DNA from: Myxococcales bacterium | GTDB lineage: Bacteria; Myxococcota_A; Polyangia; Fen-1088 | Length of the DNA stretch: 64,000 bases | Assembly (NCBI GenBank): GCA_022184915.1 | Contig: JAGTJU010000009.1 | Span: 1 to 64,000, forward strand | Direction of reading: 5' to 3' | Shown: positions 24,912 through 33,500 of the stretch, piece by piece | Layout of the letters: each line of letters opens with the position of its first letter | Numbering within the stretch: the first letter of the stretch is position 1 | Translations under genes and position numbers: made by a program | Notes under the pieces: model-generated | What the model was told of the DNA's origin: nothing | The model's input: the letters and a program-made list of their open reading frames with translations, nothing else | The model's database searches: none

Positions 24912-27848
24912 ATGACTTCCTTGCGACGCGCGCAGCCACGTTCTCGCCTTGCCGTTTTCGTCGTGGCCCTGACTTTTGGGGGGGCACTCTCGCAGGAGCG
25001 CGCGTGGGCGGCGCCAAGGTCGGTGCGTGGGACCTGGAACGACTGGTACGACGTGACGGCGCTCGCGCAAACAACCGACGGCTTCGTGTACCTCGCGTCG
25101 GAGTCGGGGCTCGCGCGCTTCGACGGCGTGCGCTTCGTGAACCTCAGCCGCAACGGCAACGCCGCGCTGGCCGGACAACGGGCGCGTGCGCTTCTGGCCA
25201 CACCGGACGGCGCGCTCCTCGTGGGGCTCGCGGGCGGTGCCGGGGTGCTGCGGCTGCAGGGGGATTCCGTGGACGTGTGGGCCGGGCCCGAGCGCCTCGG
25301 GGGCCTGTCCGTCGACCGGTTGGCGGCCGATGGCCAGGGGGGCCTATGGCTCGGCACCAACGAGGGCTTGCGCCGCCTGCGCGGCCCGCGCGTGGAGGTG
25401 CCTTCCCAGGGCCCGAAGGGGCAGATCTTGTCCCTGGCCGTCGACGCCGCTGGCCACGCGTGGGCCGGCGTCATCGATGGCCTCTGGCGCGTGACCGAAG
25501 CGGGCGCCACGGAGGTGGCGCATGGCCGCGACGTGCGCGCGCTGGTCGCGCAAGGGCGTAGCATCTGGGCCTCCGTAGGGGACGACGTATACCGCTTGGA
25601 AGGGAACGACCTCGCCCTGCCCCCCTCGCCGCTCTTCACGACGCCGCTGCGGCAAGCCGCGGTCTTGGGGCTGGATCCTCTAGGACATGTGATCGTCGGT
25701 GGAAACCGCACCCTGTCCGTGTTCATCGACGGCGCGCTCGAGCCGCTGGCATCGCCTGCGCGCGCGGCGGACTCGGCCCGTGCGCTGCTGACCGCGCAAG
25801 ATGGCGCGGTGGTGGTGGCATCGGATGGTGGTGAGGTGCGCTTGCTCGGGCCCGCCCTCGTGGAGACCTTGGCTGCGGGCCGTGCGGGTGAGCCCAACGT
25901 GGTCTTTTCCGCCCTCGAAACGGAGGATGGGTTGTGGGTGGCCAGTGCACAAGGGCTGCTCTTGCAGAGGCCCGGCGGCGCCTTGACCCCCGTTCCCTTG
26001 CGCAGTCACTGTCCGCGTTCGCTGGCGCGTACGCAGGACGGTCGCCTGTGGCTCGGGACCTGTGACGAGGGGCTGTTTTCGTGGAACGGCCACAGCTGGC
26101 AAAACGAAGATGTCGGCGAGTCGCACCTGCATCTCATCATGCCCGCGCATGAAGGGGGCCTGTGGGTGACCCTCCGCCGAGGCGGGCTCTTGCACGTCGA
26201 GGGGAAGAACGTGCGCAGGATCTCCGGAGATGCCCCACCCTGCCCCGAGGAAAGTCGCTCGGCCTGTCTGTCCACCTTCCACGCGTTGGCGGAGCTGCCT
26301 GCGGGCGTGTTCGCAGGCTCGCGCCGGGGCTTGTTCCGCGTGGAAGGAACGCGGCTTTTGCCCGTCCCCCTCGGCCGTCCCGTCGAGGTGCTCAGCCTTT
26401 TGCCCGACCGCGAGGGCGGCCTGTGGATGGGCACGTGGGGCCATGGCCTGTTGCGCTGGCGCAACGGACACCTGCAGGGCGTCGCGGCCAGCGCCGGCTT
26501 GGGAAGCGAGCGGGTGCACACGCTCGGCGAAGAGGGCACGGCGCGCCTGTGGTTCACCTCCGAGCGGGGCGTCGCACGCCTCGAGCACGCCGCGCTCGAC
26601 GCGCTCTTTTCTGGGCGTACGTCGTATGTCCAGGCGCTCACCTTTGACGAGCGCGACGGCATGCTCACGCCGCGCACCTCGTTCGGCCATCAGCCAAGGC
26701 TGATCTTCGACCAAGAGGGCGCCCTGTTGGTGCCGTCGGCCGACGGCTTGATTCGCGTTCCACCGATGGCCCCCTCACCCTTCAAAGTAGAAAGACCTGC
26801 GCTGCGTTTCGAGCATGTCGAGGTCAACGACACCGTGGCCGTGATCCCCGCGGGGCGCACGCTCGAGCGGCCCTCCGGGGCCGGTAACCTGACGGTGCGG
26901 TTCACCGCGCCGGTGCTTGCGTTTCCTCATCGCGCGCGCTTCCGCTATCGCTTGGAGGGACACGATCACGACTGGGTCCTGGCGGGGCCCGAACGCACCG
27001 CCCGGTACGCGGGCTTATCCCCGGGCACTTACGCGTTCCGGGTCACCTACGAAATGGCAGAGTCGCCTGCGCCGGCACGAGAGCTTTCGCTCTTGCTCAC
27101 ACTGCGCGCCTGGCACCAACGTATCGAGCTCTACGTGGGAGGCGCGGTGGCTAGTCTCGTGCTAGCGCTTGCGTTTCAGCGGCTCAGGCTGCGCCAACAA
27201 CGCACGCGCTTCGAGCTCATCCTCGATGAGCGCAACCGCATCGCCCGAGATCTTCACGATTCATTGGCTCAGGCCTTCACGGGGATTGGCTTTCAGATCG
27301 ATCGTCTGAGCCGCCATTTGGTTGCGGGTCCCCCCCAAGTCAAGGGGCTCCTCGATCAGCTGCGCACCATGGTCAACCATGGCCGGTACGAAGCCCGACA
27401 GGTGATCTGGAACCTCCGTGCGCAATCGGGTGCCGAGCGATCCCTGTCTTCTTCCCTCGAAGACATGGTGGCCACAGTGGCCACCGTGAGCGATGCCCAC
27501 ATCGAAGTGAACGTGCAAGGAGACGAACCGGCTCTGCAGGGCCCGCTCCTGCAGGCCTTGCTGCACATCGCCCAGGAAGCCATCACGAACGCATTGGCGC
27601 ACGGACAGGCGCATCGGGTGCAGCTCGAGGTGCTTGCCCACGAGCCCCGGCTCTCGCTGGTCATCACCGACGATGGCCTGGGGTTCGATCCGGGGGAAGT
27701 GGGCCAGGACCTGCGGCCCCACTTTGGTTTGCAGGGCATGAAAGAGCGGACAGAACACATCGGCGCCACATTGACGGTCGACAGTCAACCGGGACGTGGC
27801 ACGGTGATTCGCGTGGATCTCGAGACAGGGAGCGCAATGAAATGGTGA
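24912..27848 (+). CDS. Propeller-type sensor histidine kinase (NarL/HisKA_3 class)
   Basis: A 978-residue hybrid sensor. A signal peptide (LAVFVVALTFGGALSQ) is followed by two seven-bladed-type propellers built of repeated regulator-propeller units (TTDGFVYLASESGLARFDGV, GLWLGTNEGLRRL, GGLWMGTWGHGLLRWRNG). A Y_Y_Y immunoglobulin-like domain follows (FRYRLEGHDHDWVLAGPER), one membrane helix (YVGGAVASLVLALAF), a HisKA_3 dimerisation domain with the phospho-acceptor His in ARDLHDSLAQAF, and an ATPase domain ending at GMKERTEHIGATLTVDS. It senses an extracellular, possibly glycan-related, cue and phosphorylates the regulator encoded next. A TATAAT occurs over the start codon but is not a convincing promoter for this gene. 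Confidence 0.93.
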   Translation: MTSLRRAQPRSRLAVFVVALTFGGALSQERAWAAPRSVRGTWNDWYDVTALAQTTDGFVYLASESGLARFDGVRFVNLSRNGNAALAGQRARALLATPDGALLVGLAGGAGVLRLQGDSVDVWAGPERLGGLSVDRLAADGQGGLWLGTNEGLRRLRGPRVEVPSQGPKGQILSLAVDAAGHAWAGVIDGLWRVTEAGATEVAHGRDVRALVAQGRSIWASVGDDVYRLEGNDLALPPSPLFTTPLRQAAVLGLDPLGHVIVGGNRTLSVFIDGALEPLASPARAADSARALLTAQDGAVVVASDGGEVRLLGPALVETLAAGRAGEPNVVFSALETEDGLWVASAQGLLLQRPGGALTPVPLRSHCPRSLARTQDGRLWLGTCDEGLFSWNGHSWQNEDVGESHLHLIMPAHEGGLWVTLRRGGLLHVEGKNVRRISGDAPPCPEESRSACLSTFHALAELPAGVFAGSRRGLFRVEGTRLLPVPLGRPVEVLSLLPDREGGLWMGTWGHGLLRWRNGHLQGVAASAGLGSERVHTLGEEGTARLWFTSERGVARLEHAALDALFSGRTSYVQALTFDERDGMLTPRTSFGHQPRLIFDQEGALLVPSADGLIRVPPMAPSPFKVERPALRFEHVEVNDTVAVIPAGRTLERPSGAGNLTVRFTAPVLAFPHRARFRYRLEGHDHDWVLAGPERTARYAGLSPGTYAFRVTYEMAESPAPARELSLLLTLRAWHQRIELYVGGAVASLVLALAFQRLRLRQQRTRFELILDERNRIARDLHDSLAQAFTGIGFQIDRLSRHLVAGPPQVKGLLDQLRTMVNHGRYEARQVIWNLRAQSGAERSLSSSLEDMVATVATVSDAHIEVNVQGDEPALQGPLLQALLHIAQEAITNALAHGQAHRVQLEVLAHEPRLSLVITDDGLGFDPGEVGQDLRPHFGLQGMKERTEHIGATLTVDSQPGRGTVIRVDLETGSAMKW

Positions 27849-28477
27849 CCGCGTCGCAACCCATCCGTGTCATGTTGGTCGAGGACCATCCGATCGCGAG
27901 GTTGGGCTTGCGGGGTCTTCTCGAGGACGATCCCGGCTTCGCGCTGGTCGCCGAAGCGGCAGACGGCGTGGAGGCGCTGGCCGTGTATACGACCGCGCGG
28001 CCGGACGTGGTCGTCATGGATCTGCGCATGCCTCGCTTCGATGGCATCCAGACCACCGCGGCCTTGTGCCAACAAGACAGCGCCGTGCGCATCCTGGTTC
28101 TGTCCAGCTACGACTCCGAACAGGACGTTGCCCGCATCATGCACGCAGGCGCGAAGGGGTACGTGATGAAAGAGGCCCAGGGCGATGAGGTGCTGAGGGC
28201 GATCCGTCAGGTGGCCGAGGGGGGCGAGTACCTGTCCGACTCCGTCGCCCGCCGCCTGCACGAGGCAAGGACCTCCACCGCCTTGAACGCGCGTGAGCGG
28301 CGCATTCTGGAGCTGATGGCGAAGGGGCTGAGCAACGCCCAGATCGCCGACATGATTTCGCTCAAAACCAACACCGTGAGGGTTTACACCTCCGATCTTT
28401 TCGCGAAACTGGGCGTGGGCAACCGTGCCGAGGCCGTGTCAGTGGCAATCGAGCGCGGCATCATCCGGCGCGGCTGA
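27842..28477 (+). CDS. NarL/LuxR-family response regulator
   Basis: A 211-residue response regulator. The receiver domain (about 8-125) has the acidic pair in LVEDHP, the phospho-acceptor Asp60 in VVVMDLRMP and the conserved Lys in GYVMKEA. The C-terminal LuxR-type helix-turn-helix is at about 148-205 (LNARERRILELMAKGLSNAQ, NTVRVYTSDLFAKLGV). It overlaps the kinase gene by 7 bases, so the two form a coupled two-component system. The neighbouring divergent sulfatase is a possible target, by position only. Confidence 0.95.
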   Translation: MVTASQPIRVMLVEDHPIARLGLRGLLEDDPGFALVAEAADGVEALAVYTTARPDVVVMDLRMPRFDGIQTTAALCQQDSAVRILVLSSYDSEQDVARIMHAGAKGYVMKEAQGDEVLRAIRQVAEGGEYLSDSVARRLHEARTSTALNARERRILELMAKGLSNAQIADMISLKTNTVRVYTSDLFAKLGVGNRAEAVSVAIERGIIRRG

Positions 28478-28529
28478 GCGTCTGCCTGAAGCCATGGCGC
28501 ACGAGCCCTGTGCTACCATCGCACGAGCC

Positions 28530-29114
28530 ATGGCAGACCCCGCTCGGCGCGCGGCCACGTATCTGGACGTTCTTGACGCACCTCCGCAGATGATCGCAGA
28601 GGTGGTGGGGGGACAGCTGCATCTTCAGCCTCGTCCCGGGTTGGCCCACGCGGCAGCGGGCTCGGCTCTCGGTGAAGAGTTGGGGCCGCCATTCAAGCGC
28701 GGCAAAGGCGGCCCCGGTGGCTGGATCATCTTGGACGAGCCCGAGCTTCACCTTCAGGCCGACATCGTCGTTCCTGACCTGGCCGCGTGGCGGCGTACCC
28801 GCCTCGATGTCATTCCCGCCACGGCGTACCTGACGATGGCACCTGACTGGGTGGCCGAAGTGTTGAGCCCGCGAACCGAAAAGTTTGATCGCACGGACAA
28901 ACTCACGGTCTACGCTCGTGAGAAGGTGCCCTGGGTGTGGCTCGTCAACCCTCAGCAACGAACCCTAGAAATCTTGCACCTGGGAGCAGACGATCGTTGG
29001 ATCGTTCAGGCTGTTCATCACGATGATGCCCAAATTCGGGCGGAACCGTTCGACGCCATCGTGTTTGACTTGGGTGCCCTCTGGGCAAACGTGCAAAGCA
29101 CTGAATCTCCGTAG
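28530..29114 (+). CDS. Uma2-family (DUF820) restriction-endonuclease-like protein
   Basis: A 194-residue protein of the Uma2 family, which has a PD-(D/E)XK nuclease-like fold and unclear biological role. Visible family blocks are YLDVLDAPPQMIAEVVGGQL, the acidic core ELHLQADIVVPDLAAWRR, DWVAEVLSPRTEKFDRTDKL and VPWVWLVNPQQRTLEILH. The conserved Asp, Glu and Lys positions look intact. An ATG at 28494 is also possible, but the product from 28530 has the usual family start. The gene is 52 bases downstream of the response regulator and may be read with it. The last bases abut the remnant of an acetyltransferase on the other strand. Confidence 0.85.
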   Translation: MADPARRAATYLDVLDAPPQMIAEVVGGQLHLQPRPGLAHAAAGSALGEELGPPFKRGKGGPGGWIILDEPELHLQADIVVPDLAAWRRTRLDVIPATAYLTMAPDWVAEVLSPRTEKFDRTDKLTVYAREKVPWVWLVNPQQRTLEILHLGADDRWIVQAVHHDDAQIRAEPFDAIVFDLGALWANVQSTESP

Positions 29115-29129
29115 CGGCGCCGCGACGAC

Positions 29130-29354
29130 GTCGTCGCCCAGCCAGTGAGCCACGGCGAAGCCGATGGGGCGCTCGGCATCGTCCAACGCCAAAAAGGCGC
29201 CGCCGCTGTTCAGGACGGCCGCGACCTCATTGGAGGGCAAAGGCTCGAGGGCGGCGATCCAACCGTGCCCGATGTCGTCGAATGCCCGTGCAGCAGCGAG
29301 CTCCAGCGTGCGAAACACAGGGATCTCGTCCCGGCGGGCGGCGCGGATGTTCAT
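29130..29354 (-). pseudogene. GNAT acetyltransferase, N-terminal remnant
   Basis: From the ATG at 29354 the minus strand encodes about 75 residues typical of the first half of a GNAT N-acetyltransferase (MNIRAARRDEIPVFRTLELA, GGAFLALDDAERPIGFAVAH). The acetyl-CoA-binding half with the Q/RxxGxG/A loop is absent. Where it should begin, the frame runs antisense into the end of the Uma2 gene. A deletion or insertion boundary near 29115-29130 is therefore likely. Confidence 0.7.
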
Positions 29355-29435
29355 GTCGAGTTGAGCTTCCGCCCTTCTACGCGCGTGGCGGTCCACGAAG
29401 AAACAGTCCCTGACAGGCGCCGCGAACCGACCTCA

Positions 29436-30545
29436 CTACGGACACAAAACCTGTGCCCGCACGGTTCGTTCATCCGGTGGGGTCCAAAGTGCCAAGAAGC
29501 CCGGAGACGTCGTGAACAGCGCGGGGGGATTCTCAACGTCCGCCGTGCCCAGAATGAGGTTAGTACGGGCGGTCGATGCGGACGCGGGCAGCCAAGCGAC
29601 ATGCAAGCTCGCATCGGAACCCACATACAAAGCGGCATCACCAGCGGCACTGTGAGCCACAGCGACCTCGCTTGCGGACGCAGCAAGGTCGAAGGTCTTC
29701 TCGGTTCCCGCGATGGGAGCGCCCCGGGCATCCAGAGTCTCCATCGTCGCCTGTGGCGTGGTGTTGCTGACCCAGGTCACGACGAAGCCTTGGGCATTCG
29801 ATGACAGCGCTGCGGTCACACCCCGCCGCTCGAACCGACGTTCCACGTGATGGCCATCAACGGCCGAAAAGACGTCCAAAGCTTGTAGGCCGCTACATTG
29901 ATTCAATACGCCGAACGAGTCAGGTGGGAAGGAGACCACTCCGTGGACTTTGGGCAATCCACTACATCGAGACAAGCTTCCATGGCCCAAGGGTTTCAGG
30001 TCGGGGCCGGTGGCGGAGAACTCCAAGTTCTGCACGTGCCGGTAGGCGATGCCGTAGCCCGTGTCGCTGGCCGCAAGCCGCGGACCCAGGTTTTCGCCCG
30101 GCTCGGGTGTGGAGATCTCGACCGCCGTAGAGGCCCAATTCATGCTGGGGTTGGCGGGGTCGAACTCGTATGCAAAGATCGTCCAACGTCCGCGCAAAGC
30201 ATGGTTGCTGAAGCTCGTGACCATGCGTCCGCTCGACAAGGCGAGGCTGGGTGCGTTCAAGCCAACCGCTCCGCCCAGTCGATGCGGCCCCGCAAGAATG
30301 CTCCCGGCCTCATCCAGTGCGAGGTACACACGGTCGTCATCGAGACCTGCGATGAGGGCGATGCGCGCGTTGTCCAGCTTTCGTGCAGCCGACAGGGATA
30401 CCTTCGCTCCGGTCAGCACGGTGAACGCGGAACCACAGGGCTGTCCGCCCGAGGTGCGAAATCCCACCGTGGTGTCACGGGTTCCGCAGGCCGCGACACC
30501 GGCAAGTGCAAAAACGTAAAGCACGGCAACAACGGTTCTTGGCAT
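29436..30545 (-). CDS. Putative lipoprotein, beta-propeller-like
   Basis: A 369-residue predicted lipoprotein with signal VVAVLYVFALAGVAAC. The mature part has repeated units with small-residue strands and Trp/Tyr (NARIALIAGLDDDRVYLALD, SLALSSGRMVTSFSNHALRG, GFVVTWVSNTTPQATMETLD, GDAALYVGSDASLHVAWLP), as in beta-propellers that use short four-strand blades. No named family is recognised. The start at 30545 is chosen for the signal peptide; the longer frame upstream runs antisense to the divergent gene at 30592. The 46-base space between the two starts must hold both promoters or their overlap. Confidence 0.7.
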   Translation of the reverse strand: MPRTVVAVLYVFALAGVAACGTRDTTVGFRTSGGQPCGSAFTVLTGAKVSLSAARKLDNARIALIAGLDDDRVYLALDEAGSILAGPHRLGGAVGLNAPSLALSSGRMVTSFSNHALRGRWTIFAYEFDPANPSMNWASTAVEISTPEPGENLGPRLAASDTGYGIAYRHVQNLEFSATGPDLKPLGHGSLSRCSGLPKVHGVVSFPPDSFGVLNQCSGLQALDVFSAVDGHHVERRFERRGVTAALSSNAQGFVVTWVSNTTPQATMETLDARGAPIAGTEKTFDLAASASEVAVAHSAAGDAALYVGSDASLHVAWLPASASTARTNLILGTADVENPPALFTTSPGFLALWTPPDERTVRAQVLCP

Positions 30546-30591
30546 CTGGTGTAGGATCCCGCGCTGTGAGTCTAGCAGCGGCGCACTCCAG

Positions 30592-31731
30592 ATGACTGCG
30601 GCTTTCTTCCTTACCTTCGTGGCCAACAGCCCTACGTTCGCCTCGGGTGCTGATGAGGATCGGGGCGCGTCGGTCTTCGTGCAGGTCGGAGGCCCCGCCG
30701 TTGCCGCGGCAGAGACCCAACGGGCCCTCGTTTCGGCACTGGGGCCGATGGCCGTAGCCGTCAAACCCGAGCTTGTGGCTGCGGTTGATGTGACCAGCGT
30801 TCGCAGCGCCTTGGCGGCCCCTGCGGGCGATACGACCTGGCTTGCGCAGGTTTACATTGATTCTGCCGGCTCGGTGAGGGAGGCCGCAGCCACGGTGTTC
30901 GTGGTGGATTGGCGGCACGGGCGCCTGTTCATGCGGAGCTTGCCGCACAGCAGCCCCAGCACCAGCCCCTTGATCCGGGAGCAGGTGGTGCAAATCGTCG
31001 TGGCCGCGGTGGGCAGCTTGCTTGCCGGCCAGCGCGTGGGGGAGGATCGTTAGCAGGCAGAGCAGAAGCTGGCCGATCTGCAGCGACCCCCGACTCCCGA
31101 AGCGAAACCAGAGCCGCCTGCCCCCCCGGTGGCAGCGCCTGCCTTGCCTGCGCCTTCTCCTTCTCCCGCCCCCCCTCGGGCCCCTGCGACTTCGTGGTCA
31201 CGAACACTGGCGTTGGGTTACGGCGTGCGCAGCGCGGGCACAGCATTGAGCCTCCAGCATGGGCCCTCCCTCGCCGTAGCCGTGCAATGGCACCGCGAGG
31301 CTTGGCAGCTCGGGCCCCTGCTGCGCGCGTTTTACCTCAGGGGTGCCGAACGTGCGGGAGCCCCCGTTGCCATCAGCCTTTCGCAAGGGCCGGTCTGGAT
31401 CGGGGTCGACGTCGGCCGACGATTCGCGTCGCGCACTTTGTTTCACGCTGCTTTGTTGGGGGGAATCGAACCCACGACGGTCAACCCTTCGTCCTCGGAT
31501 CCACAAGTCACACCTGCGGCTTCGACCACGCTCTACACCCCCAGCCTGGCCGCCTCGCTGGGCGTGGACGTAAATTTATTGCGACGCGTCCGCGTGCGCG
31601 CCGAGGTGGGCATCAGCGTGGATGGCTCACAACGACGCTTCGTGATTCAGTCCGTCGACTCCCCCGAAGAAACGTTGCGGCTAGGGCGCGTGAAGCCTTG
31701 GGGCGGCTTGTCGGTCGTGGGGGAACTCTGA
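30592..31731 (+). pseudogene. Module 4 secreted protein with beta-barrel-like tail, broken by an in-frame TAG
   Basis: One frame runs from ATG 30592 to TGA 31731 with a single TAG at 31051-31053, directly followed by CAG. The first part (153 residues) has a signal peptide and an N-terminal domain (GASVFVQVGGPAVAAAETQR, DTTWLAQVYIDSAG). After the TAG the frame continues with AEQKLADLQ, a long Pro-rich linker and about 180 residues of barrel-like strands (LALGYGVRSAGTALSLQHGP, LGVDVNLLRRVRVRAEVGIS). The whole length, 1140 bases, equals that of the gene at 21674, which has the same architecture. The simplest reading is a CAG to TAG change. Readthrough or a sequencing error are alternatives. The next genes are its sigma factor and regulator. 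Confidence 0.78.
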
Positions 31732-31793
31732 GGATTTTGGTTTTTTTCGATACCGTCGATCCCACAGGGGGCGCTCGTCCGTCTAGAACTCAG

Positions 31794-32462
31794 GTGCGAT
31801 CTTTGGGGAAAATTCTCAAACTCCGGCCCGACGAAAGCGACGCCCCATCGGTGGACGCGTCCCCGCCAGCCCCCCCGAACCCACCTGATCCCCTCGCGTG
31901 CTACATTGCGCCTTGCGTGGCCGGCGATCCTGAGGCAACGGCGGCGTTGCTGCGCGCGGTGGGGCCCGTACTGCTGCGAGCGGCGCGGGCCGTTTTGGGG
32001 CCCTCGAATTCGGAGCTCGAGGATGCGGTGCAAGACAGCATGGTTGCCTTTTTGCGTGGCTTGGAATCCTTTCGCAGCGAAAGCAGCCTTGCTCACTTTG
32101 CTTCACGCATTGCCATGCGCCGGGCCACGGACTATCTGAGGCAAGGTCACTCGCGGGGCAGACTGGTTGGCAATCTGGCCGACATCGCCAGCACGGGACA
32201 TGCGGAGCACGGGCAAGACACGGCTCGACAGCTGCGCCACCGACACACGCTCCGCGCCATCCTCGACGAGCTTTCGGATGTGCAAGTCGAAACCTTGCTG
32301 ATGCGGGTCGTGTTCGACTATTCGATAGAAGAAATCGCACGAGCAACGCAGGTGCCGATCAACACGGTCCGCAGCCGCTTGTTGCTTGCTAAAAAAGCTC
32401 TGCGTAGCCGCATCGAAGGCTCACGAGAGTTGAGGGCGTTTTTGCGAGGTGAGATGCAATGA
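31794..32462 (+). CDS. ECF-type RNA polymerase sigma factor (module 4)
   Basis: A sigma-70-family protein of about 222 residues. Region 2 covers DPEATAALLRAVGPVLLRAA, SELEDAVQDSMVAFLRGLES and LAHFASRIAMRRATDYLRQG. Region 4 covers LSDVQVETLLMRVVFDYSIE and INTVRSRLLLAKKALRSRIE. The start is uncertain: no ATG fits, a GTG at 31794 and a TTG at 31737 are in frame, and neither has a clear Shine-Dalgarno sequence. It follows the interrupted outer-membrane-like gene and overlaps the regulator gene by 4 bases (ATGA). Confidence 0.82.
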   Translation: MRSLGKILKLRPDESDAPSVDASPPAPPNPPDPLACYIAPCVAGDPEATAALLRAVGPVLLRAARAVLGPSNSELEDAVQDSMVAFLRGLESFRSESSLAHFASRIAMRRATDYLRQGHSRGRLVGNLADIASTGHAEHGQDTARQLRHRHTLRAILDELSDVQVETLLMRVVFDYSIEEIARATQVPINTVRSRLLLAKKALRSRIEGSRELRAFLRGEMQ

Positions 32463-33415
32463 AGAAACAAGGCAGGGGGCGGCGCCCCCCGATGATGTCT
32501 CCTGGCCAAGAAGGCTGGCGACGAGATTGGCAAGGCGAGGATGATCTTCTCGCGATGGCAAACATTCTCGTGGATGGCTCTCTGCCGCAGCAGGGTGACG
32601 AGTCCCTGCTGGCACGGGCGCAAGCGGCGGCAACGGAGCAGCATGCCATTCGCGCGTCTGTTTCCACCACTTCGGATCGCCTGCTGCTTGACCGCGCCAT
32701 GCAAAAGGCCATGCACCGGGTGGTCGCTCAGAGTGTCGCCCCCGTCCCACAAACCCCTCCCGCTTCGCGTGGCCGGGGTTTGGTCGTGGTGTTTGGCGTG
32801 GCCTTCTTCGTCATATCAACGGGGGTCCTTCAGGCTGCAACGGGGAAGCCCGCACACTGGGTGCGCAGCATCATTGGGGCCCTCCACGCACCACCACCCT
32901 CCGGGTCCACCGGGGCGCCGGGCGAAAAATCCTCACCGAGGGAGGCACCCGCGGCGCCGCTCCCCCACCTTGAAATGCTTCCGCAGCCAGCCGACGTGCC
33001 CGCACCACAAGAGGCGCTACCGCCCACGAAAGCGCACACGTCCTCTGCCGCCAAACCCAACGACGAACCTAGCCGGCTCTTGGCGCGCGCCATCACCGCA
33101 CGCAACGCAGGCAACATTCGCCAGGGCATCGCCCTTTACGAGACCCTTCAACGACGCTTCCCAGATTCGGAAGAAGCCGCCGTTTCACACGTGAGCTTGG
33201 CCCGCCTGTTGATGGATCGAGCGGCGCAGCCGGGACGCGCCCTCACTCACTACCAAGTGTACCTGCGCCGGCACGGCAAAGGTGTGCTTGCCGAGGAGGC
33301 GTTGGCGGGCGCTGCGCTGGCGGCGGCGAAACAGGGTGATTCTCAGCTGGCGGCCCACTATCGAGACCGCTTACGGACCGAGTTCCCTGGATCGATTCAC
33401 CTGCAGCACCCGTAG
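32459..33415 (+). CDS. Single-pass membrane regulator with TPR tail, putative anti-sigma factor (module 4)
   Basis: A 318-residue protein, the same length as the FecR/TPR regulator of module 3. The cytoplasmic part (about 1-95) is followed by one membrane helix (LVVVFGVAFFVISTGVLQAA), a Pro-rich linker and TPR-like helices from about 200 (LARAITARNAGNIRQGIALY, ALAGAALAAAKQGDSQLAAH). The FecR-type beta domain seen in module 3 is not evident. Its position and 4-base overlap with the sigma gene suggest that it binds the sigma factor. With a broken partner gene upstream, the circuit may be non-functional or constitutive. Confidence 0.75.
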   Translation: MKKQGRGRRPPMMSPGQEGWRRDWQGEDDLLAMANILVDGSLPQQGDESLLARAQAAATEQHAIRASVSTTSDRLLLDRAMQKAMHRVVAQSVAPVPQTPPASRGRGLVVVFGVAFFVISTGVLQAATGKPAHWVRSIIGALHAPPPSGSTGAPGEKSSPREAPAAPLPHLEMLPQPADVPAPQEALPPTKAHTSSAAKPNDEPSRLLARAITARNAGNIRQGIALYETLQRRFPDSEEAAVSHVSLARLLMDRAAQPGRALTHYQVYLRRHGKGVLAEEALAGAALAAAKQGDSQLAAHYRDRLRTEFPGSIHLQHP

Positions 33416-33426
33416 AGCGCGACACC

Positions 33427-33452
33427 CGCCTCTCGCATGGGTACGAGAGGCG
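33427..33452. terminator. Hairpin between convergent genes
   Basis: CGCCTCTCG and CGAGAGGCG form a perfect 9-bp stem with an 8-base loop between the converging regulator gene (stop 33415) and the DUF1592-type gene (stop 33501). No T-run follows on either side. Confidence 0.55.
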
Positions 33453-33500
33453 CAGTCAACGCTCACACTTGGTCAACGGCCCTTTGCGCTTTCGCGAGCG

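Noticed and set aside
24908-24913. TATAAT as -10 promoter of the propeller histidine kinase
   Set aside because: It overlaps the chosen start codon, and no -35 element lies at proper distance; transcription would begin inside the gene.
28530-29114. Uma2 gene as proof of a restriction-modification system
   Set aside because: No methyltransferase or specificity gene is adjacent; Uma2 genes are widespread singletons.
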